The position numbers and the translations under genes are program-made. The notes under the pieces were generated by a model. That model saw only the letters and a list, made by a program, of their open reading frames with translations. It had not been told where the DNA came from and made no database searches. From NCBI GenBank assembly GCA_016617855.1, contig JAECUM010004911.1, forward strand, positions 50,946 through 114,945: a stretch of DNA of 64,000 nucleotides. Reading direction: 5' to 3'. Positions 8,206 through 21,547 of this stretch are shown here, piece after piece. This DNA comes from Megalonaias nervosa. Taxonomy: Eukaryota > Mollusca > Bivalvia > Unionida > Unionidae. Within the stretch, counting starts at the first letter, position 1, and each line of letters opens with the position of its first letter.

Positions 8206-11200
8206 CTTTACGTCTGTCTTCCCAATATCATTTTAGGTTTTGGAATTTGTAGTGTTCCATGATGGCCTATCCTTTTCTGAACCCGCCATGAATTTGTCAA
8301 AGTATTCTTCTTAGAGGTTAAATGATAACAACAGATAAGGAAACTTGACCTGTCAGGTTGGCAGTTGTTGACACAGATCGGTACCATGAGGGTTGAACAT
8401 CAAAATAAATCTTATTTTCAAAAAGGACGGTTCATAATTGATTTTGCAGTTTGGTCATAATAAAGAGACATAATTGCCATACTTTCAGGGTTTGATATTA
8501 GTGGTGGTTCACTAACCAAAGGCTAGTAAATTTCCTGTCTGGCTAGTAGTTTTTATAATTTCAACAGTTCGATGGTTACTCATTAAAATAAAGATGTTAT
8601 TATTTAGAATGTGACATACAGAAGGAAATGTCTACTCTTCAATATTTAGTTGATATCAATTTTAACAACTACCATTAAAACGTGCGTCACCAGGTATAAT
8701 ACACATGGATCAGTAAGCTCTGTGACTATGCAGGCTGATCTAAGTTTAATACAGATAGATTAATCTTGTTAACGTTCATTAAATAGTGTGTTGTTGTTAT
8801 GATTGAATTTTTCAGTAAATTGTATTAAAATCAATTTTTGTTATCCTTGTGATATTTTATTCTTGTATGTATTATCTTAATAAAGATTGTGATTTTGATT
8901 TGAGAATAGTAAAATCCCTCTTATTACATAATGCATTTCTTCTTATATTCTAAGTCAGCAAATTTAGACACAGTAACAAGGTGTGTAGAACAAAACCAAT
9001 TCCTTTTTGTTGAGTATATCAGCAGTATTTCACGTGTTTCATGGAAAAAGCTGGTACAGCAGATTTTTTATCTAATGATGCATTCCAGACCCAGAGAATG
9101 GTCTGTAAGAAGGGAAAGGGCTCTTGAGTTTCAGGTGAAGCGTATGTCTTTATACGTTCTCAAAGATACATCATGCATCTTTTATCAAGCGATATGTCGT
9201 AGTACGCAGATTAGTTCGTTTGCCAGAGCACAGAAATCCGTCTTTCTTAGAGGTAAACAACTGTCTGTATTTGTAAGAGTTCCTATAGAGTACAGGGATT
9301 TTTAATGTTTAAAATGTTACGGTAATGTCTTCTGAGTAAGCGTTGAATCTAAGATCGACGCATTTGCAACAGTTCTGTATAATTCTAATATTTCATTTCT
9401 TCCCTTAATATAATATATAGAAAAGTTGAATTGTATAAAGAATTTGTATTTAGTTGCATTTATAATATTGATTATTGTAAAAGACGAGCTCACTATCAAC
9501 TACATGCACAGAAATAATTAATTTAGAAATAAAATATTCTTTAAGTAATAGAATTTAATACTCTGGTATTTTCGGTTAAATTCGGTAAAATATATTTCTA
9601 ATAAATGATTGCCGTATTAGTCTGAAATATTGAAGTTTTACACACTTTTGGCTCTCGAGAATTTATTCGATATTTAATTATTTGCATCCTATTCTAAAAG
9701 ACAGAAATTACATAATTGTATGAAGTTGGTAACCTTGAGAAAATATTATAATTTTATATGTATTTCTCAAATCTGAAATGGAAAGTTTATGTTGATGTAA
9801 TTCTATATCTAGAATGTAATTTTATAAATCAATTATTTCAATAAAGTTAGTTCGTTTTCCAGAGGTCAGAACTCCGTCTTTCTTACAGCGAACCCATCAT
9901 GGGATATATGGGACTTAACATTACATATTGGGGCACTCTGGGGACAAGGAAAAATTAGCATAGAAATTAATAAGTCTTCATGTTGCACTAGCCAATTTAT
10001 GGAAACATTTGGATTTTGGGAAATATAATGTTAAACGCTTTAGATGCATGTGCACCTAATATCCAGAAACCGTGTTATGATTACAGTCCTACACACATCC
10101 CTAATATCCAACGAAAAGGGCAGGAGTGTTTATACACACCCATTGTATTTACGTATATATATATAAACTTTCCACAGAAGATGGAGTAGGATGTAATGCT
10201 AGAAGGATTAAGTAGGAAGTGACAAGGAGATGTTGTTTAAATGGGTAGCAGGGGATAATTGAAGTGACTGGGAGATTTTGTTCAAATGGATGCTAATGTG
10301 TAATTTAAGAGACATTATTTTTCAATAAGTACATATTGTAATAACAAAGTCTCCTACTCTCTTGGCCATTTCAAGTTATCAACAATTTCTAAAAATGAGA
10401 CAAAGTATTGATAGACATATTTTTCTTTCAAAAGATCATAATGGCTATAGTAACATCAAACTCTGTACTGTTTTTAGTCGGAAAGTTTACTCCACCTGCT
10501 TGTTTCAATTCTTTCAATTTCACTTTAATTTCTCCTTCGTCCTTTCTATTTACCTGTGCATTTCCTCCTCCTCTGCCTCTATCTCTTCGTTTGGATTTGC
10601 TTCTCTTCTCCGCCTATTAGTATTTGCATTTCTGCATCTGCATTTATCTCTTCTCTCTCTTTGATTTGAAGTTCTGTCATTTCTTTATGAAGCTGAAGCT
10701 TTCGTTACTCTATTCCTATATATTTTTTAAAACTGTAACTCTATTAATTTTTTATCAAACTTAGATACAGACTTGCTAAAACAAATCAAACCACATTTAT
10801 CCAAACAATTCTTTCCACCGTATAATGAGTCAAATTATTATTTATCCGTTGCTCCGATGAAGAAGCCTTCGCTTCAGAACTATCACATTGTCAAGCTCGA
10901 GCAACCATTGCTTTTTAAGGACTCTGACTCTTCCTGGATAGGATTTAAAATAACGTTCTTCATTTTAGATGACATTGTAAAACTTTCTGGCTTCACCAAA
11001 GATTTCTCAAGTTTGTGAAATTTAAAATACCAGGGACATTCCTAAGCAAGGTTAATTTTTACTAATAATTTATTTCCATATGATAAAAAATGAAAATTCA
11101 AAAGTAACTTACAGTATTGTAAATTAAATCCCAAATAATTCCAAACTTTGTACTTTTTTTTATTTTATGCTCTAAAACAAATAGAAAGATATAAAAAATT

Positions 11201-14200
11201 TCTTTATTTGTACCGATTACACATTTCGAAATTGATATTTTATTCTGAAAACGATTACAAAAAGATCGCTGCTTTTATGACTTCTAAAAGAATTTAGTTT
11301 AAGTTCACGCATTCTTATTTTTATATATCTATACAAGCTGTGAAAGCTTCCAAACGTAAGCAAAACTATGATTAAAGATACAATGTATTTATTATAAAAC
11401 ACTCCAGCAATCTAATCTCTAACATACATATTGCACTTTGAAAGCACTCGATCTAGACATGCGTGACAAAAAAGGAGGATCTACGTATGGCTGATTGCAC
11501 ACTATTCGTATGATCCGATGCATTAATTTGTTTGCAGATACCATTCCAATTATGTGGGACTTAAATGGACATGAATAATGTGGTTGGGGTGATATATAAT
11601 TATCCAGGGAATGAAAAGCTCTGCACAATATCAAGATGTAAGTAATTGATGACTTACGAATCATATTTTTAAAAACAGATGCCTAATATATTATGTTTGC
11701 ATCTTTATTAAATTTATAATGACATATACATATACATGTGAACGTCTCAGATATCAATCGTATTGACATATATAGTACTTGTTGAATATCTTGAAATGAA
11801 ATGTATCACCTCCCACATTGGGGATTCAATACGAATTTGGGTTTAGGGATTTTCCAATATTAGCATATCTTGTGTCTCTTAGATTTCTTTTAGTCACTTA
11901 TACCACTTCATTTGTGACATCGATGACAATATATGTATCGTTATATCATTCGTTTAATTGTTTTCAGGCTCGTTAAATTCACAGTGGTAGTAAGGGATGT
12001 TTATTTTGTTTTACTTAGAATTTATCAGTTTAGCTTAACAAAGCGCTTAATTGATAGAATTGATCTAGTTGGTCAATGTTTCTTGTTTTGTTTTGATTCG
12101 CTTTCATATGACAGTTCAGGTCATGATAAATTTCCTCTTTGCTCCAAATGTCATAAATGGGTTCTAACATCCATTTGGCAAAATCACTAAAAGCAGTATG
12201 GCTCCAGGTTACCTTATCTCGTCATCCTGGAACCTTACAATTTAGACAGTAAAAATATTCAGGTTCTTGCATACACTTCCCACGAGCGCGATGAGCTACT
12301 CAAAACAGGGGGTGTGGATTCCAGACTCTTGTGAACGTTCAGGACCGAAAAAGGTAGCATCCACATTTTTCATTTTATTCTTGTTCTAGTAATCTTTTAA
12401 TTCTTCCTCGAATTCATTACCAAATATTTAATCTAAATGGAATGACTAAACTTCACTATTTGGTCACAAAAACTGAATCTGGTCTTTCTTAAACAAATGA
12501 GTGCCGTTTGGTTTGTGAATCGAAAAAGATGTCCACAAGTGAAGCGCAGCCTAGAATCCTCACAAGCACTCATCTTTTATTTTGATTTCTTCATTCGATG
12601 TTATTCGTAGCAGGTTGGATCAACAAAGGTTCGGCTTGTAGGTAAGAGCGTTGAATGTTTCCTTTACCTTCCGGAACCCAAGGTAGTGAAGCAAAACATC
12701 TACAACATTTCTCTCCTAACAATGAATATGCAGATTGCTTCCTATTTGTAAATTTGTTCTTAGTATTGGTATACATATAATCTTGTGGTTGTTATAATGG
12801 TATCAAAGTGTTTATGACCATAGTAAAGGTGAATGTGTTTCCCATCAGTGAAATCAAGTCCTCGAAGCAATAGAGTTCCTCGGACATTTTCGGAGTATTA
12901 AGCATTGGGGTCTTGCAGTTTCATAATGTATTTCCAAGATTGTTTCCATACCGCTTTATCTCCTCTCCGGTTTTCGCCTCTTAAATTCTAGCTAATATTA
13001 TGGCATGGCTAAGGACATTGGATAGTCATTGCTAATCTGAAAGTTACTGCGTTTGATACTACGCTACATATGGAAAGATTTTCAATCGGTCTTGTAAAAC
13101 TTGTAATTTAAATTTTGCCGTGTTAAATTTGTTCAATACTTTTCGAACATGTTTGCAGAAAACCGAATCCAGACCACACATTTCAGATTATTATTATTGA
13201 TGAATGGTGTCAAAGGATCGTTATCTAAAGCTCGGCAATTGTTCTTTCGATGATCCCAGTAGTGATTCCCATATATTTGTCACAAAGGAGGCTGTCATTT
13301 TCTGGTGCCATCTGAGATCTGAGCTATTATAAGTTCAACAAAAACATTACTTTTTGAAATGGGTTATGAATTTTTCGTTTTGCTGGTTGTTTTGTTTACT
13401 CCTTTCACGACATTGTGTTATATGCTACTAAACCTACATGTTCAGGAATAAAACGGTCTAACTTTTTCAGAGTGAACCTGATACACTGTCAATAATTGTA
13501 TTCATTTGTGAATAAATCATACACATAGTTGATAGTATTAATTCGTGAATATTTTACTTTAGTACAATGGCTCAGTACTTCCCTTTCTACCAAGAGACAA
13601 CCCACCACCAGTAGCACTGTTCTTAAACCACTCCTTTCTAAACCTATTACTGAGCTTGCCAAAGACAGAAATGAGCTGATATTGCTCTATATGCAGCTAT
13701 AATAATGCTGTTTCTGTTTGAAATTTTTTGCTAACGTTTTGCTTAATTGTAGATTTTCTTAACATTGGAATTTAATTTTTTCAGTGCTGTCTCTAAACAT
13801 ATTTAAGAAATGTGATATATACAATGATGTTTCAGTCTCTTTTACTTTCAAACCTGTCAAATATTTATTTTCCAAGTAACTCTTTATTTCTGCAACTCAT
13901 TGTTGCTGAAATATTTATTTATATTTGCTATGCCTGCGTCATACACGTCTGCATCCGATTCACAATGCCTTTAGCTTTTAAGTAACCGCATAATTATCCC
14001 CCTTTTTATATGACATAATTTAAACGATGGTGAAAGTTCTCCCCTATGAAATTTGTTCTTCTGTAATAATTGTTCATTAATTGTTCATCATAACTTTATA
14101 TATTGTTCGCATATCGGTTTCCTGGGATATTTATCTTCGCTTTTAGTGTACAGTGTTAGAATGTTTATATGGATTGTGTTTCTTCCCTGTTTTACACGGG

Positions 14201-14211
14201 CCCCGTCATCC

Positions 14212-14308
14212 TATGTATGTATGTATGTACGTATGTACGTATGTATGTATGTGTGCATATGTACGTATGTATGTATGTATGTATGTATGTATGTATGTAT
14301 GTATGTAT
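14212..14308. repeat. (ATGT)n microsatellite
   Basis: About 97 bases of ATGT/ATGC/ACGT tetranucleotide repeats with a few interruptions. Confidence 0.95.
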
Positions 14309-14410
14309 TCTTGGGACTTTATGGTGGTGTGGGCTCTATGATACATATGTGTTAATGATTGTACTCTACATGCTCTTTCTCTGTATTGTTCCCTGTGATT
14401 GTCTGCCTGA

Positions 14411-14551
<141 letters not shown>

Positions 14552-15443
14552 GCCTGTGACTTTTCCCAATATGTATATGAGATAGTTGGGTTGCTAGAAG
14601 GTATATTATATAGCAAATACGTACAAGTGACCATCGCAGGAGACCTTTTATTTCAACCGCTTGGTTTGAAATGGTACATGATGGATGATAACGATAGGTG
14701 TAGGCTTGTAATTAGGTGTATTAGTATTTTTTTCATAACGTGTTTAGGTCTGCCCCCGGATTTAAAACATTATTGAACTGAGTATGCTCTATCACCGTAA
14801 ATATATTATCAGATTTTTCTGATAGGAGCCGATGTTTCGAAATTTATATTTTTTGCTATGTGTTTCGTTCTCTATATGTCTCTTTCTCTTGGAGAAATAT
14901 TTTCATTATAATCAGCTATGAGATTAACAGGACCGGCTAAATCCAAGTGAAAATATTATTGGTTCATGAATAGATGCATATTCAAAGCATGATTGATCTA
15001 AACGTAAAGTAGTGCATGGTTGTAGCAGATTTATCCAACATCTCTATCATCTCCACATTTACCAACTATTATCGACACTCTAGGTAGCTTACAAAAATTC
15101 TGTAAATTTTCACCATGATGTTTTATTACTGTTTGTCCGTGCTACTTCTCTCCCTAAATCTACACCCTCAAAATATTCTTATCAGTGATATTGCTACTAT
15201 CACGTATAATATAAGCAGGCCCTCCGGAGGTATAGGCATTGACATTGTCACCAATAATACATATTTGGTTTGAATATATAGCTCTTTAATGTACCGTTTC
15301 GTTTCATATATTTGGTAAAAGAGTCTTCTGTATGTATTTGGAAGTGTTCCGATGACATATATACTATATCAAAAGTTAGGTCTTCATGTGGGTTTTGAGC
15401 ATAAAGGGAAATTTTCAACTAGACAATAGTTTTGATTTACTCT

Positions 15444-15445
<2 letters not shown>

Positions 15446-15503
<58 letters not shown>

Positions 15504-15535
15504 TATATGCTATATATATGCTATATGTGTATATA
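15446..15535. repeat. (AT)n microsatellite
   Basis: Nearly pure AT dinucleotide tract, interrupted by GT and GC near its right end. Confidence 0.9.
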
Positions 15536-16785
15536 TTGATCTTATCCCATGCATATTCGTTTACACAGACACAAATACCTCCAAAATAACGTTTTGCAGT
15601 AAACATTTTGCCTCTGGCACTTATGTAGCTCGTAAATCCATGTATATCAATTTCATCTCAAGCTCAGATCTCTACCAGATCATAATATAAAAACCATGCA
15701 TAAAACTGATCAAATCACTGCAGTCCATATGGACACTATTCTCTATATAGTTTTCTTGTTTAACAAGCAATATTCCAGAGACCTAATGCTTTAAATTAAT
15801 CTTTTGAAAATCATGTACAACGTAAAAAAAGTGGCTTTATCATTTATACGTACAATATCCAGGATTGCATCATTATACACATATTAAGTTCCTTTTAAAA
15901 TGAACCTGTCATATTGTAAGAGGTTGCTTTACCATCCCTGGGTGCCTGGGTAGAGAACCGTTTGTGCTCGACGTACTCTTTACAGGAAGGCTTCAGTTAC
16001 TCTGATATGTGGTATAAAACAAGCAACTGAAAAAAATAGAAACCAACAAGTTTATTAAGATTCAGCAAATAATTTATTTCCCATGAACACAAAGTGAAAT
16101 TTAAGAAAACATGTACAGTATTGTGAATTAGATAAACAATAATCCAAAATGTTCTATCACAAGTCTAAAAGAATAGAATTTTTCGCATGAATTCCAATAA
16201 AAGTCTTAAATGTGATGGCGTACCAATAGTATCACATGTGTCGATGTGTTGATGAACCAACAGTCTTGATGTATCACAATGGAATAATCCAGAATGTCTT
16301 TGAATGAAATTACAATAATCCCAAGGTAGTGTTTAGTCTAAAAGTCAATGAATAATTTATAATTCAAATGAATAACAAAAATAAAAAAGTCCTCTGAAAT
16401 TATATCTCAACACAACAAAACGCTCTGGTCATAGACCCAAATGAGACGGGAATGAATAATTGTTTAAAAAACCTCTTTATTTACAAAATGACACCTGACA
16501 TATGACGCAGCTGAATGCCCTGGAAAACTTATGATTTCTAATGAATAAAATCATTAATTCGTTAATAAGGCAAGACCATAAACGTCAATTTTAAAACAAA
16601 CATTTCGTTTACCACTCATAATAATATAAGAACATCAACTAGACATTTTACGACAATAGTTCAGTTAGTTCAAAATTCTATCCACAATCACTTGCAAATG
16701 TCAGTTATATAATGTAAATTAAATATATATAACAGTCTTTCAGTTACCTATGGAACAGTTTGATATTTGTTCAAAGTTCAATGAT

Positions 16786-16787
<2 letters not shown>

Positions 16788-16837
<50 letters not shown>
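16788..16837. repeat. (TC)n microsatellite
   Basis: About 50 bases of TC dinucleotides. Confidence 0.95.
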
Positions 16838-16841
<4 letters not shown>

Positions 16842-17489
16842 CGTATATGTTGTTTCAGGATGTCCTCTTACTTTCTCTCTACTTCTTTGAACTGTTTCCT
16901 TATCCTTGCACCGATAATAATTAAATATTGCAAGCATTGGACACCGTTGCCAATGTAGACTGTGCACAAGTTAGATTTCAATTTTGGACTCATCTATGTT
17001 TTATGTTTGTCTTATATATTCTCTTTTCGCTTTATTCCGTTCTTTAACTTTGATTTCAGAAATGCCGTAAAAGATTAAGTTGTGACTGTGTGATTGGGTT
17101 TCTTCATTCGCAAGGTTCTTCGAGTTCGTGAAAAGTTTTGCTTCTAGAAATTGCACGGACTTAATGCTACTAAATGAACTGGGATGCCACATGTATACAT
17201 GTCCCGAAGAAGGATTAAATATACAAGCACTAATGTATAGATTACAACTCACTGCGTCCCGAAGAAAGCAATCAACGTAATTGACGCAACTGGCAATAAA
17301 ATGAATCTGCATAAACCTAACTATAAGTCTGTAAATCATTTTTCAGAATAAGAAATGATGGAATTGATTAGACATGTTGGAATTGATTAGACATGTTGGA
17401 ACTGAGTAGACATATTGAGTGCATTAAAGTGTCGCAAGTTCTAAAATATAAAGCAAGAGATGAATCATCATTTTGTACTATATCTATAT

Positions 17490-17569
17490 ATATAATAATA
17501 ATAATAATGCCAAGAAGAAGAAGAAGAAGAAAAAGGAAAAGAAGAGGTCGAAGAAATAGAAGAATGACG

Positions 17570-17603
<34 letters not shown>

Positions 17604-17611
17604 TAATAATA
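17490..17611. repeat. Compound trinucleotide repeat (ATA)n(AGA)n(ATA)n
   Basis: AAT/ATA triplets flank an AGA-rich segment. The period of three gives spurious open frames on both strands. Confidence 0.9.
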
Positions 17612-17802
17612 ATTACAACATCCTTTTCTGTGAAAGGTGTTGTGATTTGCTGAGAGCAATATTTCACTGTGGCAGTCTATTTAAATAAAATATGCACATG
17701 ATTAGTAAAGACTCTACAAGTATAACATCTACTATATAAAAATTATTATAAATATAACAATAGTGTATACAGATTAATAGTAAATCTAGAACTGAAAGCA
17801 TT

Positions 17803-17807
17803 ATATC
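17803..17807. other. Target-site duplication, left copy (element B)
   Basis: ATATC precedes the left terminus AGCAGCAG and recurs at 33850-33854 directly after the right terminus. In both copies the next base is A, so a 6-base reading is possible. Confidence 0.8.
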
Positions 17808-18047
17808 AGCAGCAGAGAGGGTGAACAGACCATTTTGCTTGAGGCTTTATTTATGAAAAAATAAACCTTCCAACAAAAAGGAAATCTTAAGGTCAATAAC
17901 GTTAAACCACAACCTCTAACTGACCATGAGATTTCTCTAGGGTTAGCTTATCTCGTTACTTTATCTCTGACTCTTTATTGTTTTTTTATGGTGTGTTTCG
18001 TTTACGTGTTGGTCACTCAACGTTGGTCGTTCACCCTCTCTGCTGCT
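17808..18047. repeat. Left terminal inverted repeat of element B
   Basis: Begins AGCAGCAGAGAGGGTGAAC and ends with the reverse complement, so the repeat is itself bounded by inverted arms. It pairs with 33610-33849 at the other end with few differences. It contains AAGGTCAATAACG and GGTCACTCAA segments that also occur in the repeat of element D. Confidence 0.95.
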
Positions 18048-18080
18048 GTAATTAAACAGCCATTATAAATAATATCAATA

Positions 18081-18932
18081 ATGATTGGAGAACCACACTC
18101 AGCTAGATTAGCCCGAGAGCGACTAGATGCAATCAAAAAACATTTACCCGTCCGTGATTTAGTTAAACAACAACTTCAAGCTCGTCAGCAAACACATGAA
18201 GAATTAACAGAAGGTACAGAACAATTATTTAAACCGATTGTCGAACCAACAAAGAAAATTGTTACAGCAACTGAGGCAACACAAAGAGCTCTTCAAACAT
18301 TACCTGTTGATATTGCTGGCCGTATTCAAGCAGTTCAACCACAACCACAACCACAACAACAACCTAAACCAAGAACTAAGATAATAGATAAATTTACGCC
18401 TGAAGGTATTGCTGCTATCAGGGATTTAGAAAAAAAAAATTAATTGATATTGCCGCGTTTGGATATTATGGAAGACAAAAATATGTAAAACCAGAACATG
18501 TTAAATCTCTAAGCTCTGCCAGTTGGATTAGGGATGTATATCGTATCTTTACTGGTATTCCAGAAATTAGATCTAATGAAGATATTATTAAATATAATGA
18601 ATTTGATGAGGGCTGTACATAAACATATCGAAAGACCTAAACAATTTAAATTACAGAAACCAGTAAAAACACTTGAAGAACAAGTTCAACAATTTCCACA
18701 ATTACTACCACCACTACCATCACCACAACGATCACCACGACTACTACCACAACAAACACCACGATTACTACCACCACTACCACAACAATTTGAATTATTA
18801 TCACCATAACAACGAGAATAACCATCACCGCAACAAGAACAACAATTTCAAGAAATGATGAAACGATTTCAATCACCACAACAACGACAACCAGTCAAAA
18901 TAACAGAGGAAGAATATCAAGATCCTGGCGCA
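18081..18932 (+). pseudogene. Long charged coiled protein, degenerate (element B)
   Basis: The first 120 codons (MIGEPHSARLARERLDAIK) match the intact A gene. A frame change at an A run near 18440 and stops downstream break it. A proline/glutamine and CCA/CAA-rich low-complexity stretch (about 18690-18890) follows, and the piece EEEYQDPGA corresponds to EEEEFQDAPGA in A. The C-terminal domain present in A is absent because a deletion joins this gene to the end of the next one at about 18932. The start follows the ATATCAATA leader just inside the terminal repeat. Confidence 0.65.
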
Positions 18933-19109
18933 GTGAAACTGGCCAGCACTGAAGTGATGCCCGCAAATGTCAGTAAAATAATAAATCAAGCTGCTAATCA
19001 AAAACTAGCAGAGTTGGCTACCAACACTAATGTTGGGTTAGAAAAAGAAAAAAATATAACCGCTAGTCTGATAGCACGAAGCGGTCTTCGTGTTAGACGA
19101 AGACGATAA
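18933..19109 (+). pseudogene. Small basic virion protein, C-terminal remnant (element B)
   Basis: Encodes only the end of the protein that is complete at 5840-6291 in A: the STEVMPANVSKIINQAANQ block and a basic tail ending RVRRRR, stopping nine bases before the MCP start. The N-terminal about 90 residues seen in A are missing, and the remnant is in frame with the end of the coiled-protein gene after a deletion. The tail confirms that the A gene once extended to the MCP border. Confidence 0.65.
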
Positions 19110-19117
19110 TAATAAAT

Positions 19118-20496
19118 ATGTTCAAGCGTATATCTGATCCCGCGTTTGACATGGATGCACCAGTTTTAAAAGATGAATCTGTGCGCGATTATCAATATTA
19201 TTCTTATGACGCACGTGTACCTGACGAGCGTGGAAAAACTGAGATACAAGTTCAAGATACAAACAGATATTTCTTACCCGCTGAAGCATTTATTGAAGTA
19301 GAAGGTGAAATTCTAAAAACAGATAATACTGAATACGACGCTGACATTGGTGTTAGTTTTGTTAACAATGGTATTTTGGCGTTATTTAAAGGTGCAGCAT
19401 ATATCATTGATTCACGAGAGATTGAGATCTGTCATGAAAACGTCGACGTTGCCACGACGATACTTGGTCTTGCGCGATATAGTGATGATTACTCAAGATC
19501 AGCTGGTCCATCAATGATGTTTGCAAAGGATACTTCTAATTCTCCAGAATACCAACAATATGAAATAAGACGACCAAGACATTTTGCTAAAAACGCCGAC
19601 GCGGATGTACAAAGTATGATTATTGATGTAGATCCAGATTTTACCTTAGGATTTAGATCACGTCGAGCAAAGTTAATCGGTGCAAGGAGAAGATTTTCAT
19701 GTGCCATTCCACTATCACATATTTTTGGATTCTGCAGAAATGTTAGGAAGGTTATATTTGGCGCTAAACACTCATTTGTACTTGTAAGAAAAGGTACCGA
19801 CGATGATGCAATATGGCGACCCGCTGGTACTGATGCTGGTAAAGTAATTCTTATAAAACTTTCTCTGTGGATGCCAGCAATGACTCCAACAATACCTGAA
19901 GAAGAAGATTTACTTTCTTTTATGAGTCAAGGTGGTAAGTCAACGTTATAATGGTTGACAATGACCACAGATGCTGTGCAGAGTAATGTTAATGGTTTAT
20001 TTACTTGGCAAATAGCATCACAGCAAGGTGTTTCTGCACCAAGACATATATTTATTGCGTTTCAAATACTGAACGAGTAAACTCACAAAATCTAAGCATA
20101 ATGATATTTGACACGCTTGGGGTTAGTGAAGTTTCTTTGAGGATAAACGGACATCAAGAAGCTTCTGAAGAAGTGTTGCTAAATTTTGAAAATAATCATG
20201 TTGCGCGTGCATATCATCGATTAATGACATTTATGGGACGTGATCAAAATATTGATTCTGGTTTACAAATATCACAGCTAAATTTTAGAACATTATATCC
20301 GATTTATTACTTTTCGCTGGAACATTTAGATTTGTTCAGACAATCTGTCGTTGATATAAATTTTCGAGCTCGCGTAAACCGAGGAGCTATTGCTAATTAC
20401 AGAGCAATTGCTGTTATACTCAGCGACAAAACAATGCTACTTGAAGGTGTTGGTGGCCGAATGAGAGTTATTGATGCCCCAGTAGAAAACATGTAA
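19118..20496 (+). pseudogene. Major capsid protein, stop and frameshift (element B)
   Basis: The first 277 codons read openly (MFKRISDPAFDMDAPVLKDE) and carry the same landmarks as A, including IPLSHIFGFCRNVRKVIFGA. A TAA at 19949-19951 occupies the place of a serine codon in A, and a frame change near 20060 precedes the C-terminal part (20098-20496), which ends VIDAPVENM exactly as in A. These are ordinary mutations, not homopolymer slips. The leader is GACGATAATAATAAAT. Confidence 0.85.
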
Positions 20497-20520
20497 TTAG
20501 ATCACTCATAATAATTATAA

Positions 20521-21072
20521 ATGTCATATCTAGTTAATGTCAGTCTGACTCCTGGTCAGATTAAAAAGCTACAATCATCATCAAAAAATAATTGTGCGGC
20601 AAAAATATTACTAAAGCGAGAACAAACCGCGAGTGGTCCGAATAAGCTATCATTATCAGAACGCCAGCATAAGCATTTTAATGAAGCAAAAAAATTGAAT
20701 AAAGGTATAAAACTTAATCTTTCTGCAAGTGCCATTAAAGAAATCGCTAAAACGGGTGGCATATTTCCACTTCTCGCAGCAATACCAGCATTAATAGCCG
20801 CTGCAGCCCCAGCTGTTGCAAAAGCAGCTGCATTAGGCGCTGTTGGAACAGCTGCTGGAATGGCGTTAAAGAAAGCAACGGGTCAAGGAATTATGCACGC
20901 AGAAAACTTAAAAAAAAGATCACGGGCAAAACAACACGGAAGACGTCTAAGAGCACCAAACGTGCCACAGCCGGGCCGTCTAAGATTATCAGGCCCAGTA
21001 TACGGTCGCGGTCTAAGATTGCCAGGGACCCCATATTCATGGTACGGAAAAGGTCTAAGACTGCCCCGGTAA
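20521..21072 (+). CDS. Small hydrophobic/basic virion core protein (element B)
   Basis: 183 residues and open. Residues 1-75 carry the repeated LTPGQIKKL / SLSERQHKHF / NLSASAIKEI motif. Residues about 78-110 form an Ala-rich hydrophobic segment (GIFPLLAAIPALIAAAAP). A GQG site follows, and the last about 50 residues are basic with repeats of the LRLPG type (RLRLSGP, GLRLPGT, GLRLPR). The last 34 bases overlap the protease start in another frame. In element C the two halves are separate genes. By analogy with adenovirus core proteins it may bind DNA and disturb membranes (inference). Confidence 0.7.
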   Translation: MSYLVNVSLTPGQIKKLQSSSKNNCAAKILLKREQTASGPNKLSLSERQHKHFNEAKKLNKGIKLNLSASAIKEIAKTGGIFPLLAAIPALIAAAAPAVAKAAALGAVGTAAGMALKKATGQGIMHAENLKKRSRAKQHGRRLRAPNVPQPGRLRLSGPVYGRGLRLPGTPYSWYGKGLRLPR

Positions 21073-21542
21073 CTTCGTCATCGAATTCGATGATTCTTCC
21101 TATGTCTAATTTTGATTTACTTAATGCTGCTAAGCAACTGAATATAAAAAACTTTAGAGGAGTTTTTATGCGTGATCAATTACCTACCGTTGCAATGCAA
21201 CATGAAACTGGTATTATTAATCTCGATAAAAACTCTGGTTCAGGCACTCATTGGGTGGCGTATGCAATTGATCCACGTGGAATTATTTATTTTGATTCGT
21301 ATGGACCGGCACCACCAAAAGAAATTTTAAAATATGTTAACACAAGTACTGCTATGCAAAGTAAGAATTCGATGCGTTCTGAAATCTGGGATTCAACATT
21401 ACCAACACAAAAAATAACGGATCCGCCGATATGTGGTCGAGAAGTAGTCGCTGTACTTGATGCTGTATCAAAATTGACAACGCCACCTCATAAAGTCGTG
21501 CATGAATATACCACTTTGTCACACTTAAACAGATACCAGTAA
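21039..21542 (+). CDS. Adenain-type cysteine protease (element B)
   Basis: 167 residues, intact. The likely catalytic residues are His in GTHWVAY, Asp in IYFDSYG and Cys in PPICGRE, with a Gln in TQKITDPP before the cysteine. The N-terminus includes PMSNFDLLNAAKQ and the FRGVFMRDQLP motif that also occurs in C (FSGVYSKDEL). The length is near that expected for the family. It would cleave virion precursors during maturation. It starts inside the core-protein gene and is followed five bases later by the fiber start, so the genes are tightly packed. Confidence 0.85.
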   Translation: MVRKRSKTAPVTSSSNSMILPMSNFDLLNAAKQLNIKNFRGVFMRDQLPTVAMQHETGIINLDKNSGSGTHWVAYAIDPRGIIYFDSYGPAPPKEILKYVNTSTAMQSKNSMRSEIWDSTLPTQKITDPPICGREVVAVLDAVSKLTTPPHKVVHEYTTLSHLNRYQ

Positions 21543-21547
21543 CTATA

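Noticed and set aside
7955..8236. Repetitive protein genes on both strands
   Set aside because: The 60-bp minisatellite period keeps frames open on both strands; there is no other support for coding.
8931..9305. 124-codon open frame in host DNA
   Set aside because: No recognisable motif and no context; part of it (about 9211-9255) recurs at 9847-9890 as a dispersed repeat, so it is probably chance or an old repeat.
16740..16967. Arg-Glu-rich open frame
   Set aside because: Product of the TC microsatellite; the same applies to the frames at 57054-57378.
17393..17667. Ile-rich and Arg-rich open frames
   Set aside because: Explained by the ATA/AGA trinucleotide tracts.
18646..18879. Val-rich minus-strand frame and Asn/His-rich plus frame
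   Set aside because: Alternate frames of the CCA/CAA low-complexity region of the degenerate coiled-protein gene.
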